A DNA stretch of 64,000 nt. It comes from Setomelanomma holmii (lineage: Eukaryota > Ascomycota > Dothideomycetes > Pleosporales > Phaeosphaeriaceae). A program made the translations under genes and the position numbers. The stretch covers positions 1 to 64,000 of the forward strand of contig ML978167.1 of assembly GCA_010015745.1 (NCBI GenBank). The letters are read 5' to 3'. Position 1 is the stretch's first letter. The number at the start of each line of letters is the position of its first letter. Below, piece after piece: positions 31,894 to 45,436 of the stretch. The notes under the pieces are model-generated. The model was not told the origin of the DNA, ran no database searches, and worked only from the letters and a program-made list of their open reading frames with translations.

Positions 31894-33508
31894 TCGTAGC
31901 TGGTAGACCACCAAAACATCTCAAGGGAATCGCGAGTACCCTTGCTGCTCCGCGCTCTCACAACCATAGCTCAAAGTACGATCTGGAGGTGCAAGTGCGC
32001 TAACGTAATCGTGACCGGGCCACAGGATCTTCAACATGATTCAGGCACAAGCGTTCATTCCTCGACAATTGGCGACTGCGTAAGGCGATACCTATAGGCA
32101 AGTCTAGATTGGTGTCTAACATAGGTAGGCCAACGTTGTTCAACTCCTTGCGTCCTCCATGCGCGCCTGAAAACAAGTGCATGCAACGCCTGAGGTCTAC
32201 GATCTCGATATATATGGCGCAACAATCGCTGCAAGGTCATGCTGGTGATCTAGATCAAAGTCTTGCGGAGTAGTTCGCTCTAACGCGAGCAAGTAATCGC
32301 ATACACGCTAATTTTCAGCCTCACTACCTTTGCGCGCTGCGTCAAACTTGCATACAGAGTTAATCAGATGTTGCCTCAATTTTTTGCAGCCTGCTTCCAT
32401 GTATGAGAGTGCTCTTAGTCGAGCAATCACTCTTGAGCGATTTTCCCCTATTCATATCTACATGATGCGATTTTGCGTCCTTTGGCCACTCTCAATGGTT
32501 GAGTTTGCTCACGAATTAGCTAAGACTCATTGGCAACTGCGCGGCACGAACTTCTTCTAACCGCGCGGTGACGGTCGCCAGCACACGAGGAGGCCAATTG
32601 CGCAGTAGTACCAGAAGTGCTTTTCGTTGGTTCAAGAAATGAGTGGTTCAACTCAACGTCTCACAAGCTCTGTATCTGTGTGTGGCTGCAGGTCCATATA
32701 GCAACATGCTTCAGCTCTTCCGCGAAACGGAAAAGTGGCTTGCTCAGCACGGGCCTTTCTGATGTTGAGTGTTGGCCTCGAGAGCATAGGCCTAGATCTG
32801 GACCGGGGATCTGCTCCCGCATGGCATTAGCTTTCCCGCATAGTCTGTGCGCTTGGTTGACTTCCCATGCTCGGGGAATCACATGCAGGTCGGGCTGCCA
32901 TGGTGTGCCTTGACGTAAAGGCACTGTGCCCTCAATAAGTTCAAAAGGGGAAAGAAAGGCTTGGAGCTGCGAGAGGAAAGCGAACGAAATTGAAATAGGA
33001 CAATGAACGACGGACAGCAGCAGGGCACACGAAGATGGCTGCCAGCACGCATTCGTCTGTCAGGCATCGACATACCAATCGACAAAACCAAGCTGTTTTC
33101 CAGTCGCCGATTATCTGCTAAGGTACTCGCATGTCATTTGCCATCATCAGGCACTCCCGTGAACGACATCTTCCGGAGCCAGACCCGAGCGCCAAGGCAT
33201 GTGGCTGCCTTCTGCTGTCTCCAGGTCGCACCTTACCACAAGGCAATTGCCGGACAGCCCGATTGGACTGGTTCATCTTACCGTCTACGCATTCCAAATG
33301 CAATGAACAGAATCCCATGACTTCGCGAGTCGTATTTGCATTTACGAAGCAGGGTCCTCTGGGCTCTTTTCCGCTTCCCCTCTCCACGGACCACAATATC
33401 GGACGACTCCTACATCAATCTGCAGCCTCGCTTGCGCGCAGGCGACGCCTCGTTGTAGTGTTCGTTCTGAACAAGGCTGAGACGAGGCTGGAGTGCGAGC
33501 AGTGAGAT
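31894..33508. other. 1.6-kb stretch without a recognised gene
   Basis: Several open frames of 60-124 codons are present on both strands, but none shows a domain, signal peptide or consistent exon joins. It may be long regulatory DNA for the downstream membrane-protein gene or hold a non-coding transcript; nothing in the sequence decides this. Confidence 0.45.
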
Positions 33509-35199
33509 ATGGCGGTGGACTATGTACTTGCAAAAGTACCGCTGGTTGGCGAAGTATTGAGCACAATACTGCAGATGAGCACATTTGGGGTACTTTGCTT
33601 CTGCTTGAGTAAGTCGTGAATTACAGTTTTATGGACGTATAGAGATTGACAACACGAATAGCACGGAGGACACAATATATCAGGAAATGGGGACAGTTAC
33701 CATTGGCACAATGGTGTCAGCGGCCTACATCTTTTGACCATGATGGAGTTACTGACCATGTAAAGTAATCCTTATCATCTACGCGAACTCGGCGCTGTTC
33801 GTATTCGCTACTAGCATCATTGTGCATGGCTTCGGAATCAACAGCTCGAGCGAGGTGTGCGAAGGCGGCATACTGCTATGTTGGTCATGACAAATGTCGG
33901 GCCCGGATTAGTTACTGACGTGCATAGGTCTTGTATGCTACATGACGACCAAGATTCTGATTTACTACTTCCTAGTCGAACGAGCTGTCAGTATGCTACA
34001 TTATTGTAAAGCCCAAGCCTGACAGTATACAGTATATCGTCGGCGGGAGCATGCGACCGCGCTTGAAGACGAAATTATGGCTGTTCAACTGTTTGTTCAT
34101 GCTTCGTAAGTTCTATGGACGACTTTCACATTCATTTGCTAAGTTGCCCAAGTTCCTTATACCATTTTCGTCATTATGAACTTCGTCTTGTATGATTTCC
34201 TCCCACCTCTGATATACCAGAACTGATGAACCATAGTCGGATAACATATATAAACCCCCACGGCGTCTGCATAATCGGCATGCAAAAGATCGCCATGCTT
34301 CCGCTCATTACATTCGAAGTCGTCGTAAACGTACATAATCCTCCGAAACCCCCTCTCTATCCCGGTTACTGACCATTTCACAGGTCTACCTGACCCTTCT
34401 GTTCATCCTTCCACTCCGTAGCCTCCACTCGTACAAGACGAACTCCAACCCGGCTTTGAATCGCATGGCGTTCCGCTCCTTCGTCGGCTCATGCGCAACA
34501 CTTACAACCTCCGTCGTCAATCTGACTGTACTCATGGTGCTTAAGGGCGAACCAGGGTGGATCTGTCTCATGTGCTGTAATGCAGACATACTCTTTTGCG
34601 TCCTAGTACTACACTGGGTCTCCAACAAAGAACAAAAAGAAGACGAAAGCGCCTTTCGCTCATACACAAGAGACGGCAACAACGGTGTCAATGCTGGAGG
34701 TATAGGACCCGCAGGCACCGTGGGAAGTAATTGCAGTCGAAGTCGACGAATAAGCTTCTCACATATCCACCATGAAACAATTACCTCGAAATCGGGATTT
34801 CCAGACTCGAAAAATATTACAGAAGCCTCGGTACATGCGTTTGCCAATGAGCAAGATCACGAGCACACACTCACACACCACCCCTCAGACCCGTCCCTAC
34901 ACTCCCTCGAAACCGCGCTCCACATACCCGCGACCATCGTCACGGAATGCAAAGCAAGTCCGCCACCGAGCGGGATTAAACGCGTGCTGCATCGGCGCAG
35001 ATCGAGTTGGGATGAGGCGCCGAGGCCGGGGGTGAGAGAGGCCGAGGTCGAGTTGCATAATATCCGGGTACAGACTGTTCAAACGCGCGAGGTCGAGGGC
35101 AAGAAGAGTGAGAGTGCGAGTAGTGTTGGGTATGTAGACGATGAGACAGATAGAGGAGAAGCGGGATGTAGGGCGGTTGTAGGGGAGAGGATGGTGTGA
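33509..35199 (+). CDS. fungal multi-span membrane protein, function unknown
   Basis: Eight exons: 33509-33608, 33662-33715, 33766-33879, 33928-33986, 34033-34105, 34153-34189, 34237-34330 and 34384-35199; 448 residues. All joins keep frame and build about seven hydrophobic segments: VLCFCL, LILIIYANSALFVFATSIIV, GILLCLVCYMTTKILIYYFL, LWLFNCLFMLLPYTIFVIMN, MLPLITFEVVVNVYLTLLFI, VVNLTVLMVL and ADILFCVLVLHWV. The segment FRSFVGSCATLTTSVVNLTV and GEPGWICLMCCNADILF resemble a widespread uncharacterised fungal transmembrane family with receptor-like topology. The last 150 residues are a polar, basic cytosolic-looking tail. No enzymatic motif is visible. Confidence 0.8.
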
Positions 35200-35430
35200 G
35201 GATGGAGAGAGCGCTGGGAGGGATTGGGGTGTGTGTGATGGATCGAAGGTAATGATTGGGTAGTTGATGTGTAAATGTAAAGGTAGTCAAGTTGGACTGG
35301 TTGGCTATACTCTGACATTGGAGGATATTCGGTTTAGCGTATATAATGCATGCGTTCTATTCATGATGCCATCATACATCACTGTAAAACTCCCAGGTCC
35401 CGTCATACCCTAATCCCCACAACCACCCGC

Positions 35431-36712
35431 TCACTCCGCATCCTCCGGCGCGACCGGCGCCGTGTCATCAACCTGAATCCCACCCCTCTTCTTCTCCCGA
35501 CTATCATGGAACGGCAACTTCCACCCGCCCTCCTCTTCGGGTGTGCTCAGCCACAGCCTCATCAAGTGGCGTCTCGGAGCTGGCGGCGGGAAATCCTTGT
35601 ATGCCGTGCGAGCGTGTAGAACATGGTTGTTTGAGAGGAACTGTATATCGCCAATATCGAGAATCATGTGCAGTGCGAGTTCCAAGCACGTGTCTTCTAA
35701 GATTTGCACAGCGCAGAGTTGTGTGTCCGAAAGCGGTGGGATTAGGCCGGCGGAGGAGAAGCGGGTTAGCGATTTGATGTAGTATGGATCCCATCTACGT
35801 CTCATTAGCACCTCTTCACATCATCACTGATCGCTCCATCTGGGATGGGACTTACTTGGAATAAACTCGCGGAGTCTCCCCCGTCTCCAGATAAAACACA
35901 GCCGTCTTGATCCACTCCTTCTGCCCCTTACTCGTCTCCCCCTTGCGATCAAAGTACCAAATCGGCTGCGTCAGGAGCTCCGCAACATCAGGGTGTTCTC
36001 GCTGCAACTCGTTCCAAACACTGTGACTGCTCACGAGATCACTCTCGCCGCCATCCAGGGCCTTTGCAACACACAGCAGTCCCACCAGATCTGAATCATC
36101 CGCGTGGAAGAATTGCCGTGCGTTGGTGCGGTAGATGCGCACCTTGTCGATTTGCGTCGCGTCTTCGCCCAGATCCTTGACGTGTCCGAGGACATGCCCG
36201 CGAGAATTCTGGCTCACGAAGTAGCCCAGATATGTGCCGAGGCCCATGTACGCGACGGCGGACTTGCGGTTTCCCCATGCCTGCACGGGGAGGCCTTTGA
36301 AGAGGATGAAGCCCTTGCCATCGATGAGTTCCTTCCTGAGGGGACCGAGGAATTTTTCGAATTCTGGCAGCGGGAATTTCTCCTTTGTGATGCCGGTGAG
36401 TGGTGTGCCGCTCTTGATGAAGGCATCTGCTGCGTCGCTGATTTCTTTGATTTCGTCGTCGGAGAAGGGATGCGTCCAGCGCTCGGGGTTGTTCTTGTAA
36501 TCGTCTCTGTTCCAGGCTGTGGAGCCAGTGATCTCTTTGGGGAAGGCGGAGTATGGATGAATTTGGTCGTACAGAGGCTCGTGTTGGCCCGAGGTCTTAA
36601 TACCGTCTGGAAAAATGGCCTTATTTGCGGTTGCGGAGGATGCGTAGGAGTTTGACTTGCCCAATTCGTGGGGAGCTGTTGGGGTGGTCGCGGTCTCTAG
36701 TGAGGGTGCCAT
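35431..36712 (-). CDS. TauD/TfdA-type Fe(II)/2-oxoglutarate dioxygenase
   Basis: Hydroxylates small substrates such as taurine, sulfonates or related acids; the exact substrate is unknown. Two exons (35856-36712 and 35431-35794; intron 35795-35855) give 406 residues. The iron-binding His-X-Asp is in QFFHADDSDLVGLL, and the distal His and the 2-oxoglutarate-binding Arg lie in VLHARTAYKD and PRRHLMRLWL. The start chosen is MAPSLETATTPT (36710-36712). The frame is open further upstream but lacks conserved sequence. The protein is cytosolic, with no signal peptide. The length fits fungal TauD-family proteins. Confidence 0.92.
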
Positions 36713-37365
36713 TGTGGCGGCAGATAATCTGAAATGACTTTGAAAATAATCTAGGACTGATTCGAGAGTCGATCGAGGTAAAATATGGCGATTGAAGCTG
36801 TAAGAAATTGAGTTGATAATATATACACTCAAGCCAACATTTCCCGAAAATTGTGCAGAGAGATCAAGATACTTTATACCAATCACAACACACCCCTACC
36901 ACCCAAGCACAACATGCCCTCATTTGGTGTCATCTTTAGCGGAGCTTCCTGTTGCGATACTTAGCCTCGATTGCGTGATTCCTGCCGTCGTGGTTGCAAT
37001 GCTACCGAAACGAGCTCGAGCTACCCCACCAGAGAGTCTGACGTATGCTGCCCCTCGGTTATCAAAGGCAGCATGCACGAACGTTTGCTGATCGCGCGAA
37101 GTGGCTGATACAGGGGATCATGGTGAAGGACTGAGGATGAGATTGTGCTATGTAATGCTAGACGTTGCAACAGAGATGCGATGAGATGGGGAGGTATCCA
37201 CAGCGCGAAGACTGAAACCCCACATTGTGTCCACACGCGCTTGACGCCTGCAAATGCCGTATGGTAGAACGCCCAGAACTGCCCTCAAAGATAAATGCGA
37301 ACACCGCGGAACGCCTCCGTCATCGCTGCGCACAAATCCCTCTATCAGCGCGCATCTCCTTCTCG
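36713..37365. other. intergenic
   Basis: About 650 bp between the dioxygenase start and the 3' end of POL2. It holds the dioxygenase promoter and the POL2 3' flank; no gene is recognised. Confidence 0.5.
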
Positions 37366-40300
37366 CTAGAACCCTTCCAAACACTCTTCTACGACAGCTT
37401 CCAGCATCCTCAGACCGTAAAAGCCCGCCACATTCCCGTAGACATTCAGTCTCGTCTTTACTTCCTTCCTGTCTTTCGTCGCAACCCATTCTCCTGCACA
37501 CGCGCAATGTTCCATAAACTCGTTACTTCGTAACCTCTTACACTTGTTGCATTTCAGATCCTGTGTGCACCACTCTAGCACAGTCTTCTGCACTTCAGAG
37601 ACTAGCTGCTCCTCGATACGCAACTTGTCGTAATTGGCAGAGCAGTTGTCGCACTTCCATTTCGGTGGTGGAGGCGCAGTGTCTGTCGAGGAGAGAACGG
37701 GTGGGAGAAGAGATGCGTCACGACACAGGTCGAGGTCGCGAGAAGATGTGCATTCATCGCATATGACGCCGCGAATGGTGAGTGCGGCGCTGGGATTGGC
37801 GAAAGTCGCTTCGGCGCTGAACTCGCGTATGTCGAAGAGGTTGAGAAGTTCTTTTCTTAGCATGCGTGCTTCGAGAGATATTGCCCGATCAAGACTCAGG
37901 ACTTGCATGATAGACTTGACGAGCTGTAAGACCGGGTTCTGCAGCTTCAGATGCGAGCCAGGAAGTTTGGGGAACTCGTAATCTGATGCAAGCTCGGGGT
38001 GCAGCATCTCTGTATGTTGGCGCCGCAGTAGCGTTGATATCTGCTTGAACAATGGCTTCGTGAAGGTCTTAGGCAGGATTTGTGTTTGCTCGTTCGGATC
38101 CACCGTCAACGGTCGCAGCGGAATCTGCGCAAGTCGTGGTGTCGATCCGTCTTCGACAGCAGGCCGTTTGCGCGCGTGCATCAGCTCGATGAATTCGACT
38201 ACCCAGTCATTGAACGTCGGCTGCAGAGACGGCGGTAAGAACTGTGCAAGTTGCCAGCACATAATGTTCTCTATGGTCTGATTTTCTTCCTCCACGACCT
38301 CTTTGCATCCCTTGCCACCATAGTTAAACTCGTCGTACCAGACGAGGTAGTCCCAGTACTCCTTGACTTCTAGCTCCATGAACTGGAACAGAGGCTTCGA
38401 CTTGATCGTCTTGATGATATAATTGCTGTACGCATACGCATTGCCTACTTCAGCCTTCGTCGTTTGAAGTAGCAGTCGGTTTGGACTGGCGAAGACGATG
38501 TGCGATCCGACACGCTTGAAATCTGTCATGAGCTGCTGTAACGTCTTCTTCGACATCATTTGCACGTAGTAGTGCAGCGATCGGTCGTAAAGGAACGAGC
38601 CAGGACTGCTGACCCAGCGGACAAGATGCTGTACCATGACATCGGCCATACTAAAGCCAGAGCCAGCCCGCACAGCTTCGATCCACCAGGCCTTCACCAT
38701 CTCTCGAAGTACCATAATGCCCGCGCTCGCGAATGCATTGTCGGAGTAGATGACATTGGCGCCGTCGTTTGCAGAATCGTAGGAAGGATTGAAGGACACC
38801 GAGTCCGCGCCTTCGAGTTCGTTGACCAAGGAAGACGACAATATAGTATTGATGGCGAGGTTGCGCAGATTCAGATCAATACAGACAGATGAGTACGTGC
38901 CAGCGTTATTGATCGATGGCATTTCGACAGTTTCCAGAGGGCCCAGGATGTCGTCCTTTTCATATCCAGCATGATCAGGCTTCGCCTGGCCCGACCACCA
39001 CAGAATAACACGCTCCTTCTGAAGCCGTCGGGCATATGCGACATCGATCAGGAATCGCGGATCGTTGCTCTCCAGGTTGCAAAGCGGGATGTCTCCATAG
39101 CGAGCAAGCTCGAGCAGATGTGCAACCCAAGATCCGAGGTCGAGGTAATGACCTACGATCCTCTTGGCGATGAAAGACTGCCAGCCTAGAGGAGGCAGTT
39201 GCTTGTCTGATTCATCCGAGTGGAGAGGGAGGATTGGCAGATCCTTCAGTATCGGAATGTCGTGCGAGAGATGGGTATGATTTGGCGACTGTACCACAAC
39301 AATGACAGGCTTGCCCTCGTCAGTCTTCATCTTCTTGATCACATCTCCAATTTCAAGCAGTGCCTTCCGTCTCGTGGTAACCATTGTTGTCTTGAAGTGA
39401 ACGTCCTCCTGGTAATCAATCATGGTCTGCCATGGCTCGCCCTCATTGTCTTCGATCCGTCTGCGCACAGCATCGCTGTATATGCGGTCCACGTTTGGCA
39501 TTCCTTGAGAGTCCTTGGTCCTGTTCTGTATGATGATGTGCGCGTCGTTCTTCGAAGTCGAGAAGATGGCGTAGATGTTGCGGTCGCCGCTGCTGACGTG
39601 GTATAGATGAATGTAGCTCATGGGCACATCAGATAGGTAGGTCTTCTGCGAGGGCACTTTGCGTAGTGCCGACAGATCGAAACCCTGCTCTAAGCCTCTT
39701 CCAAGGACACCCTTCTGCGACTCATCAAACGTGCAGCTGCTTCCCAGCTCAAGGATGGCGCGAACATTGAGTGGTACTTGTTTTTCATACACGCCTTCGA
39801 CACTGGGGTGGTTGAATAAGGTTGAGATGATGTGGGCTTCTTGGACGTATGTTTGCTCTGACATCTCCAGCTTGAACAAATGGATAGAAGGATGTCCGTT
39901 GGGTAGGGTGTGGTTTACGACCTTCTCGACAGAGCAACCGCTGATCGAGACGTCTGGTAGATCTTCGCTGCGGAGGTTGAGATACAACTGTCGGGGAACA
40001 ATGACTTTGAGTGTATGGATCTTCTTGTCGATCAGAACGAATGCCCTGACTTCTCCCAGTGTCTCTGTCGGTCGCAGCTGAACAAGCTGCCATGTGCTGA
40101 TGAACAACAATTCAGCCTGGTTCCTGAAGAAGGTCCCGATCGCGTCTGAAGAGTCAACAGGCTTTTCTCCGAAGAGCTGTCGCCGACGCTTTCGTGCTTG
40201 CGCCTGGATCTTCCACTTCTGCTTCTGGTACATAAGCCAGGCAGAGTAGTCTTCTGTGATGCATGGCATGACTTTTGGTAGCGCGGCGTACGGATCGGTC

Positions 40301-43300
40301 TGGACAGGCACTGCTGGCTCGGGTTCCTTTCGCTTTGCGACCATCTTAGTAACGATACCCTTCTTCATTTGCGACTGCGCTTGCGAAAGCTTTGCAGCAC
40401 CAAAGTCTTCTAGATCACCAGAGAGCTTGTTGTTGGCAATGTTCGCATCACCTTTCGTCAAAGGCTTCTTGCTGAACATGTCTGTCATCTTCTTTTGCTG
40501 GAATTTGTCTTCTTTCTGACGTATCCTGCGATCCAGCCACTCCGGATGTGGCACCCTAGGCACGGGGTTACGAACCTTTTGATATGCCGCGGGAATTGTG
40601 ATGAGCTTCTGGATAACGGATGCAAGACGCTCGCGGTAGTAGTCCCAGTCAAGGACAGTCCTGGGATCCATGTCGCCAGGATCTTCGCGCAGCCATTTTC
40701 TCAGGAAGTACCGCTTGACTGATTCTTCCGCAGAAAAGATCGACATAGGAATGGCGCGCTCCGTGACTGGTGCATTTCGTGGAGTCTTCGAGATGATGTA
40801 CTTGCAGTTCAAGCCTTTGTCCTTGACCATCTGCTCACCCAAAAACTCGGCGAGACGTTTGGCGGTTGTGATGGCAGTGGACTTCTGTGTTCCGTACTCC
40901 TCCAGCGTTTTCGTCATATTCTTGTTCTCGACAATCAGATCGATGAGTTCTTCGTCGGCCAATGTCGCGCCACGAGTATCCAGGATGTCAAGCCACCTGT
41001 TTGCAACTTTCGCGACAGCACTGTAGGTCTCTTCTAGAGTCGTACCTTCCAAGAAGAACTTAAAGATCTGGGCTTGGAAGTTCTTGATAAGCTTTAGCTC
41101 ACCACGACGTTTGACTTCAAAGCCCTTCAGCTCAGCCAAGCTGCCGTCATGGTTGAACACAGCATATCGCTTCTTCAAGTTCTTGTCCTCTTCTTTCGAT
41201 GTAGGCAGAATCATGGCTTTGTACGGCCCGTCGACTTCGAAGAAAATGGAGTTGTCGCTGTGCTTTTCGTAGCGAAAGTTGACAGGATCGACCAAAGTCT
41301 CATACTGGTGATTGGTGTACTTGGCGTGAACCAAGTGGTTCAACATGGTGCAAGGATATGAAATCGTCATCTTCTTGCCGTTGTTCAGCTTGAAGGCAAA
41401 ATTCTCCGGGAAGGTGGCCGGCAGGATCGCCCAGATACCATCCGTGTCCAGTTCCAGGGGTCGTCCGATTCTTTCGACGAGAGCGCGTGCAAGCTGAATG
41501 ATACGGGCACCAGTCAAGCAGGTGACACCAGCCATCTCCAACGAGTACCATCGAGAGCCTTTCCGCATGACATAGCCATAGAAGGAGTTCAGGATGACCT
41601 TGTGTGCAAGTTGCATAGAGTCGAAAAGAACAATCATCTTCTTTGCATGCTCAACCTCATGCGCTGGCGCGCCTGCCGCTTTCAAAGCTTCAGTCTTGCC
41701 CTTCCACACCTTCTGCTTCCCTTTGAAGTCATAACGTCGGTCACGGAAGCCGCTTACAGTGTCGACGTAAAATGGGTTCTCTCGCTGACAGATGATAGCT
41801 TCGCGCTCGATCGTGGTCGCATCGTGAACTTTGTGGTAAATCTTTTTCGAGTAGTCGGTGAGACGCTTGCGCACCTTCGCTGCTTGCTCTTCTTCTGAAA
41901 GCTCCTGGAATGTTCGCATCGGTGAATTGGGGAAGCGACCAGGGAAGCGTTCGTTTTCAAGAGCATTCCGGACCATGTTGTACTCGTCGCGCTTTGCTGG
42001 TAGGTACTCACCTCTCCAAGCCCAAGGCATTCGCCGATCGCAGGTCTTTCCTGGGCGGTTGAAGTCGCATGCCGCGCAGTCTGCCTCCTTGATCATAGAG
42101 TCCGGCTGCAATCGATTCGTCGTCATGATGTTGGGATACATGGATGCTACGTCCAGATGGTAGATAAGGGGTCTCTCATTACGATTGGGTGTGTTCTTAA
42201 GCTGCATTAGTTTTTCGACAATCTGCGCCTTGATATCATCGTAGTTGGTGATGTCTTCCATTTTCTTCTTCTCTTCGACCTCAATGCTAAACTTGAGTGC
42301 AGCATCAAGGTCGTCGAGAAGCTCGTCGATAGCTGTTGGGTCCACGGCGAAGTTGTAGGCAATATCGCTGCGGAAGACGCCAGCCTCCAGGGCCTCGACG
42401 TGACCACCAACGTAAGTCTCTGATTCCAGCAGGTAACCTTCCCAGAATGCCTCCTTCGGCGCTTGATGTTTGTTTGGCAGTGCAATGCCCTTCTGGTACG
42501 CCTGGACCATCAACAACATCTCACAGAGGGTACCGGTACCCTTCCGAAGCGCGTCGTCCGGGCCCAACGGAAGAATCTTGCACAAGGCGAAGATGAACGG
42601 ATGTACATACTTCATGTACAGGTAGTATGTGGCTACGGCATCGGAGACCGAGTATTCTGCAAGCGTTTGTGGTCGCTCAGATGCGTATGGTGTCATCAGT
42701 TCGGGATCCAGCTCGTCCGGGTCATATCCTAGCTTAGCCATGGTCACAGCTTTCAAGCCACGACTTCCTTGAGGCAGGTAACTATCTCGACTGACCCAGG
42801 AGAAGGCGTCCATATGCGCACAATAGTCTGACTGGTAGATGTCTTCGCTGTTTTTCCTGAATCCAATCTCTTGGTACATGTCGAGACCCAATACACTTGC
42901 TCTTGCTTCCACAAATGGCCAATCGAAGAAGTCTCCATTGTATGTGACCATTACCGTCGGCCGTGCCTCCTTGATGTGCTCGAAGAAACGCTCTAATAGC
43001 GCCTTCTCATCCGGCTCGTTGAAGATCATAAAAGGCCCCTGGTATTCCGGCTTTGGCGTGTACTCGAAGTCCTGGATATCCTCTGAGACGATTTCGCGAT
43101 TCGTGATTAAGAATCCTTGGCCATCAATCATGTACGATATCATCATAATCTGATCGAACACCGCATCGGGAAACTTCAGCGGCAATTTCGTCGTCTCGAT
43201 GTCGTATGCCATGACCACTGGGTCTGCGGGTGTGAGGCGATCCTCTATACATTTGATTGAAATTACTCCATGCTTTGCTTCGACGGTGTACCAGTTTCCG

Positions 43301-44111
43301 ATCCGGACATCCATATCGATGGCCACTCGAACATGGTATGGTACATCGTACTCTCTTATATCTACAATGAATTCGCTTGCGTCAACCGTGGTCGTTATTC
43401 GTTTCTCGTACTCGTGATCGTCGTTATCGAAGAAGTCAATGCCAGTGTTACCACTGCGATCGATCAGCACACTATACAGTAACCTCTTCGCTCTACTTAC
43501 GTTGCGACCTCTGCGTATGTGTCCATAGCATTGACGTTCTTCTTGTTCTTCTCCACTATCGGCCCAACAGCCTTTCGCACAGCTAACAAATCGTTGACAT
43601 TGGCAAACGACAGCTGCAGGAAGGTTCTTCGGTAGCCAGTGAGATGGTTGGGCATGGACAAATCCTCCTTCTCTACTTTCTTTATCGTCTTGACAAGACC
43701 CTCGTAGGCTCTTCGGCAATACTCCTCCACCTCTTGTTCCCTGCCCCTCTTGACCGCAAGCAGGAAGTACGGGTCGTACTCGAGAGTCGCCTTGAATGTG
43801 TCTCCGTCTTCGCCGATAAAGTAGTAGTCAACACCTGCCTTCCCTCCGGGCACATTCTCATCCTCTATTGTGGTCGAGTGCATGTTGACAAGCCACCCCA
43901 CCTTCTTCTTTCCCGACTCGAAACGCGCAAAGCCCATGGCCTCATCGATGCGGTTCGCGAATCTCGTCGACTCCACTTTCTCATTTTGTGATGTGGCTTC
44001 CGAACCCCGAAGTGAGGATGCTTCGACTGTCTTGGGTTTCCGTGGGCCGTAAGATGTGTTGCCCTGCTTGCCTACCCGGCGAAAGGGCTGTCCTGCTCGT
44101 CGCGGCGGCAT
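37366..44111 (-). CDS. POL2: DNA polymerase epsilon catalytic subunit
   Basis: Leading-strand replicative polymerase with proofreading. Two exons (43501-44111 and 37366-43453; intron 43454-43500) give 2,232 residues, close to the yeast size. The proofreading exonuclease carries Asp288 and Glu290 in VMAYDIETTKLP, then VTYNGDFFDWPF and YSVSDAVATYYLY. Polymerase motif A is DVASMYPNIMTTNRLQPDS, motif B includes ILNSFYGYVMRKGSRW, and motif C has Asp873 and Asp875 in LELDTDGIWAI. The inactive second polymerase/exonuclease half follows. The extreme C-terminus has the two cysteine clusters (CDECTSSRDLDLC with CDNC; CNKCKRLRSNEFMEHCAC) that bind Dpb2 and hold a metal. All key residues are intact. Confidence 0.98.
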
Positions 44112-44561
44112 GGTGTGTCGAAAGGGTGAACGTGGTATTAGAGCTAGTATATACTAATCAGGGTATCATTGGAGCAAGTGAAGGACGAAAGAAAGTACGA
44201 AATCGGGCATTGGCCGCGCAGGTTGCGTGTAAGGTGCAATGTTGAAAGATGCAATGCCACATCTTGCACGCGACGCGCTTCGCGTGGACCGCGTTATGCG
44301 CTTTCCTCAATCGAGTAAATTGATTTCAGCCACAAGTGTGGCTCGTGCCGACGCCGCTTCGCAAGCTGGGCTGAGATCATGGATATTTTTCGGGCCTTTC
44401 CCGCACCACATCGAACGATCCGCTCCGTTTTCGTGCACCACCGATCGATACAGTAACAAGTTGGCCTGAAGATCTTGGTACTTCAAATCCGAACACACAC
44501 CACCGATTGCTCTTACCATCAGTCGCCCTTTTCTTCGATTCGGTCCACACATTACACTATA
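44112..44561. other. divergent promoter region of POL2 and COX20
   Basis: About 450 bp between two divergently transcribed housekeeping genes; it presumably holds both promoters. No other feature is supported. Confidence 0.5.
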
Positions 44562-45157
44562 ATGGCGGACGACACAAGGCAGTCGGAGGAGCAGGTCGCA
44601 CCTCGACCACGCGCGCCAGCGAACATCATGCCCGGTGGCACTGCACATACAGCAGGTGGTGAAAAGACAGATGGTGGAGGACCGAGCTACATCGATGCAG
44701 TGCGGAGTCTTGGACCAGAGTACTACCTGAACTTTCACAAGCGGCCGTGTGTACGAGACAGTCAATTGCAGGGTTTGGCTGCTGGATTTGCAGGTGGTAG
44801 TTTGGCTGCGATATTAGGGAGTAAGGATGCCTTTTGCATTGTGGTTCACCCAAAGGCAGCAGAGCTAACATGCTACCAGAACCTGTACGCATATCGTCAA
44901 ACTGGGCCGTAGCGACATGGTGTGGTGTGTCGGTCGTATCATACCAAGTGTGCCAATACTATCGCAGTAAAGAGAAAGCTGGCATAAAACAAGCGCAAGA
45001 ACTCATGGAGAAGAAGCGAGCGACAATTGAGGCAAAGAAAGAAGCACGGCGGAGAGCCAGAGAAGAGCAAGAAAGACAAGAGCGAGAACGGAGGAGAGAA
45101 GAGGAAAGAAGGAAGTCATGGAGCTATTGGTACGAGAAGAATGTCAGATTCTGGTAG
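44562..45157 (+). CDS. COX20: cytochrome c oxidase assembly protein COX20
   Basis: Inner-membrane chaperone that handles newly made Cox2. Two exons (44562-44820 and 44880-45157) give 178 residues. The family core is the RPCVRDSQLQGLAAGFAGG segment running into a first membrane helix, then ISSNWAVATWCGVSVVSYQV forming the second helix. The intron falls between the helices (AILG joined to KPVRISS). A charged Arg/Glu-rich helix occupies the last 65 residues and ends WYEKNVRFW. Assignment rests on the two-helix layout and the conserved motif before helix 1. Confidence 0.8.
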
Positions 45158-45436
45158 CACCACGCGTACGAATGAACATGCATTGCGAGTGGAGCTTGGC
45201 GCTATGTACAAGGACCTGTATAAAAAGTGTAACATATGGAAAGAGCGTCGCTATCTCTCACGACACGAGTTACGAAAGCCTTCAAAGAAACCCAAAGGTA
45301 CGCCATGGTCCCAAACACCGTGCTGAACGAATGCCCAAGAATCGAATCCACATCAACCTTGCCATGAGCTTCGTAAGATCGTAGTCACACAAAGCTAAGA
45401 CCCTAAAGCATTAGAATTACCTGCCCCACCATAACC

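Noticed and set aside
33131..33505. 124-codon plus-strand open frame
   Set aside because: No domain, odd composition, overlaps other frames and ends just before the true start of the membrane-protein gene.
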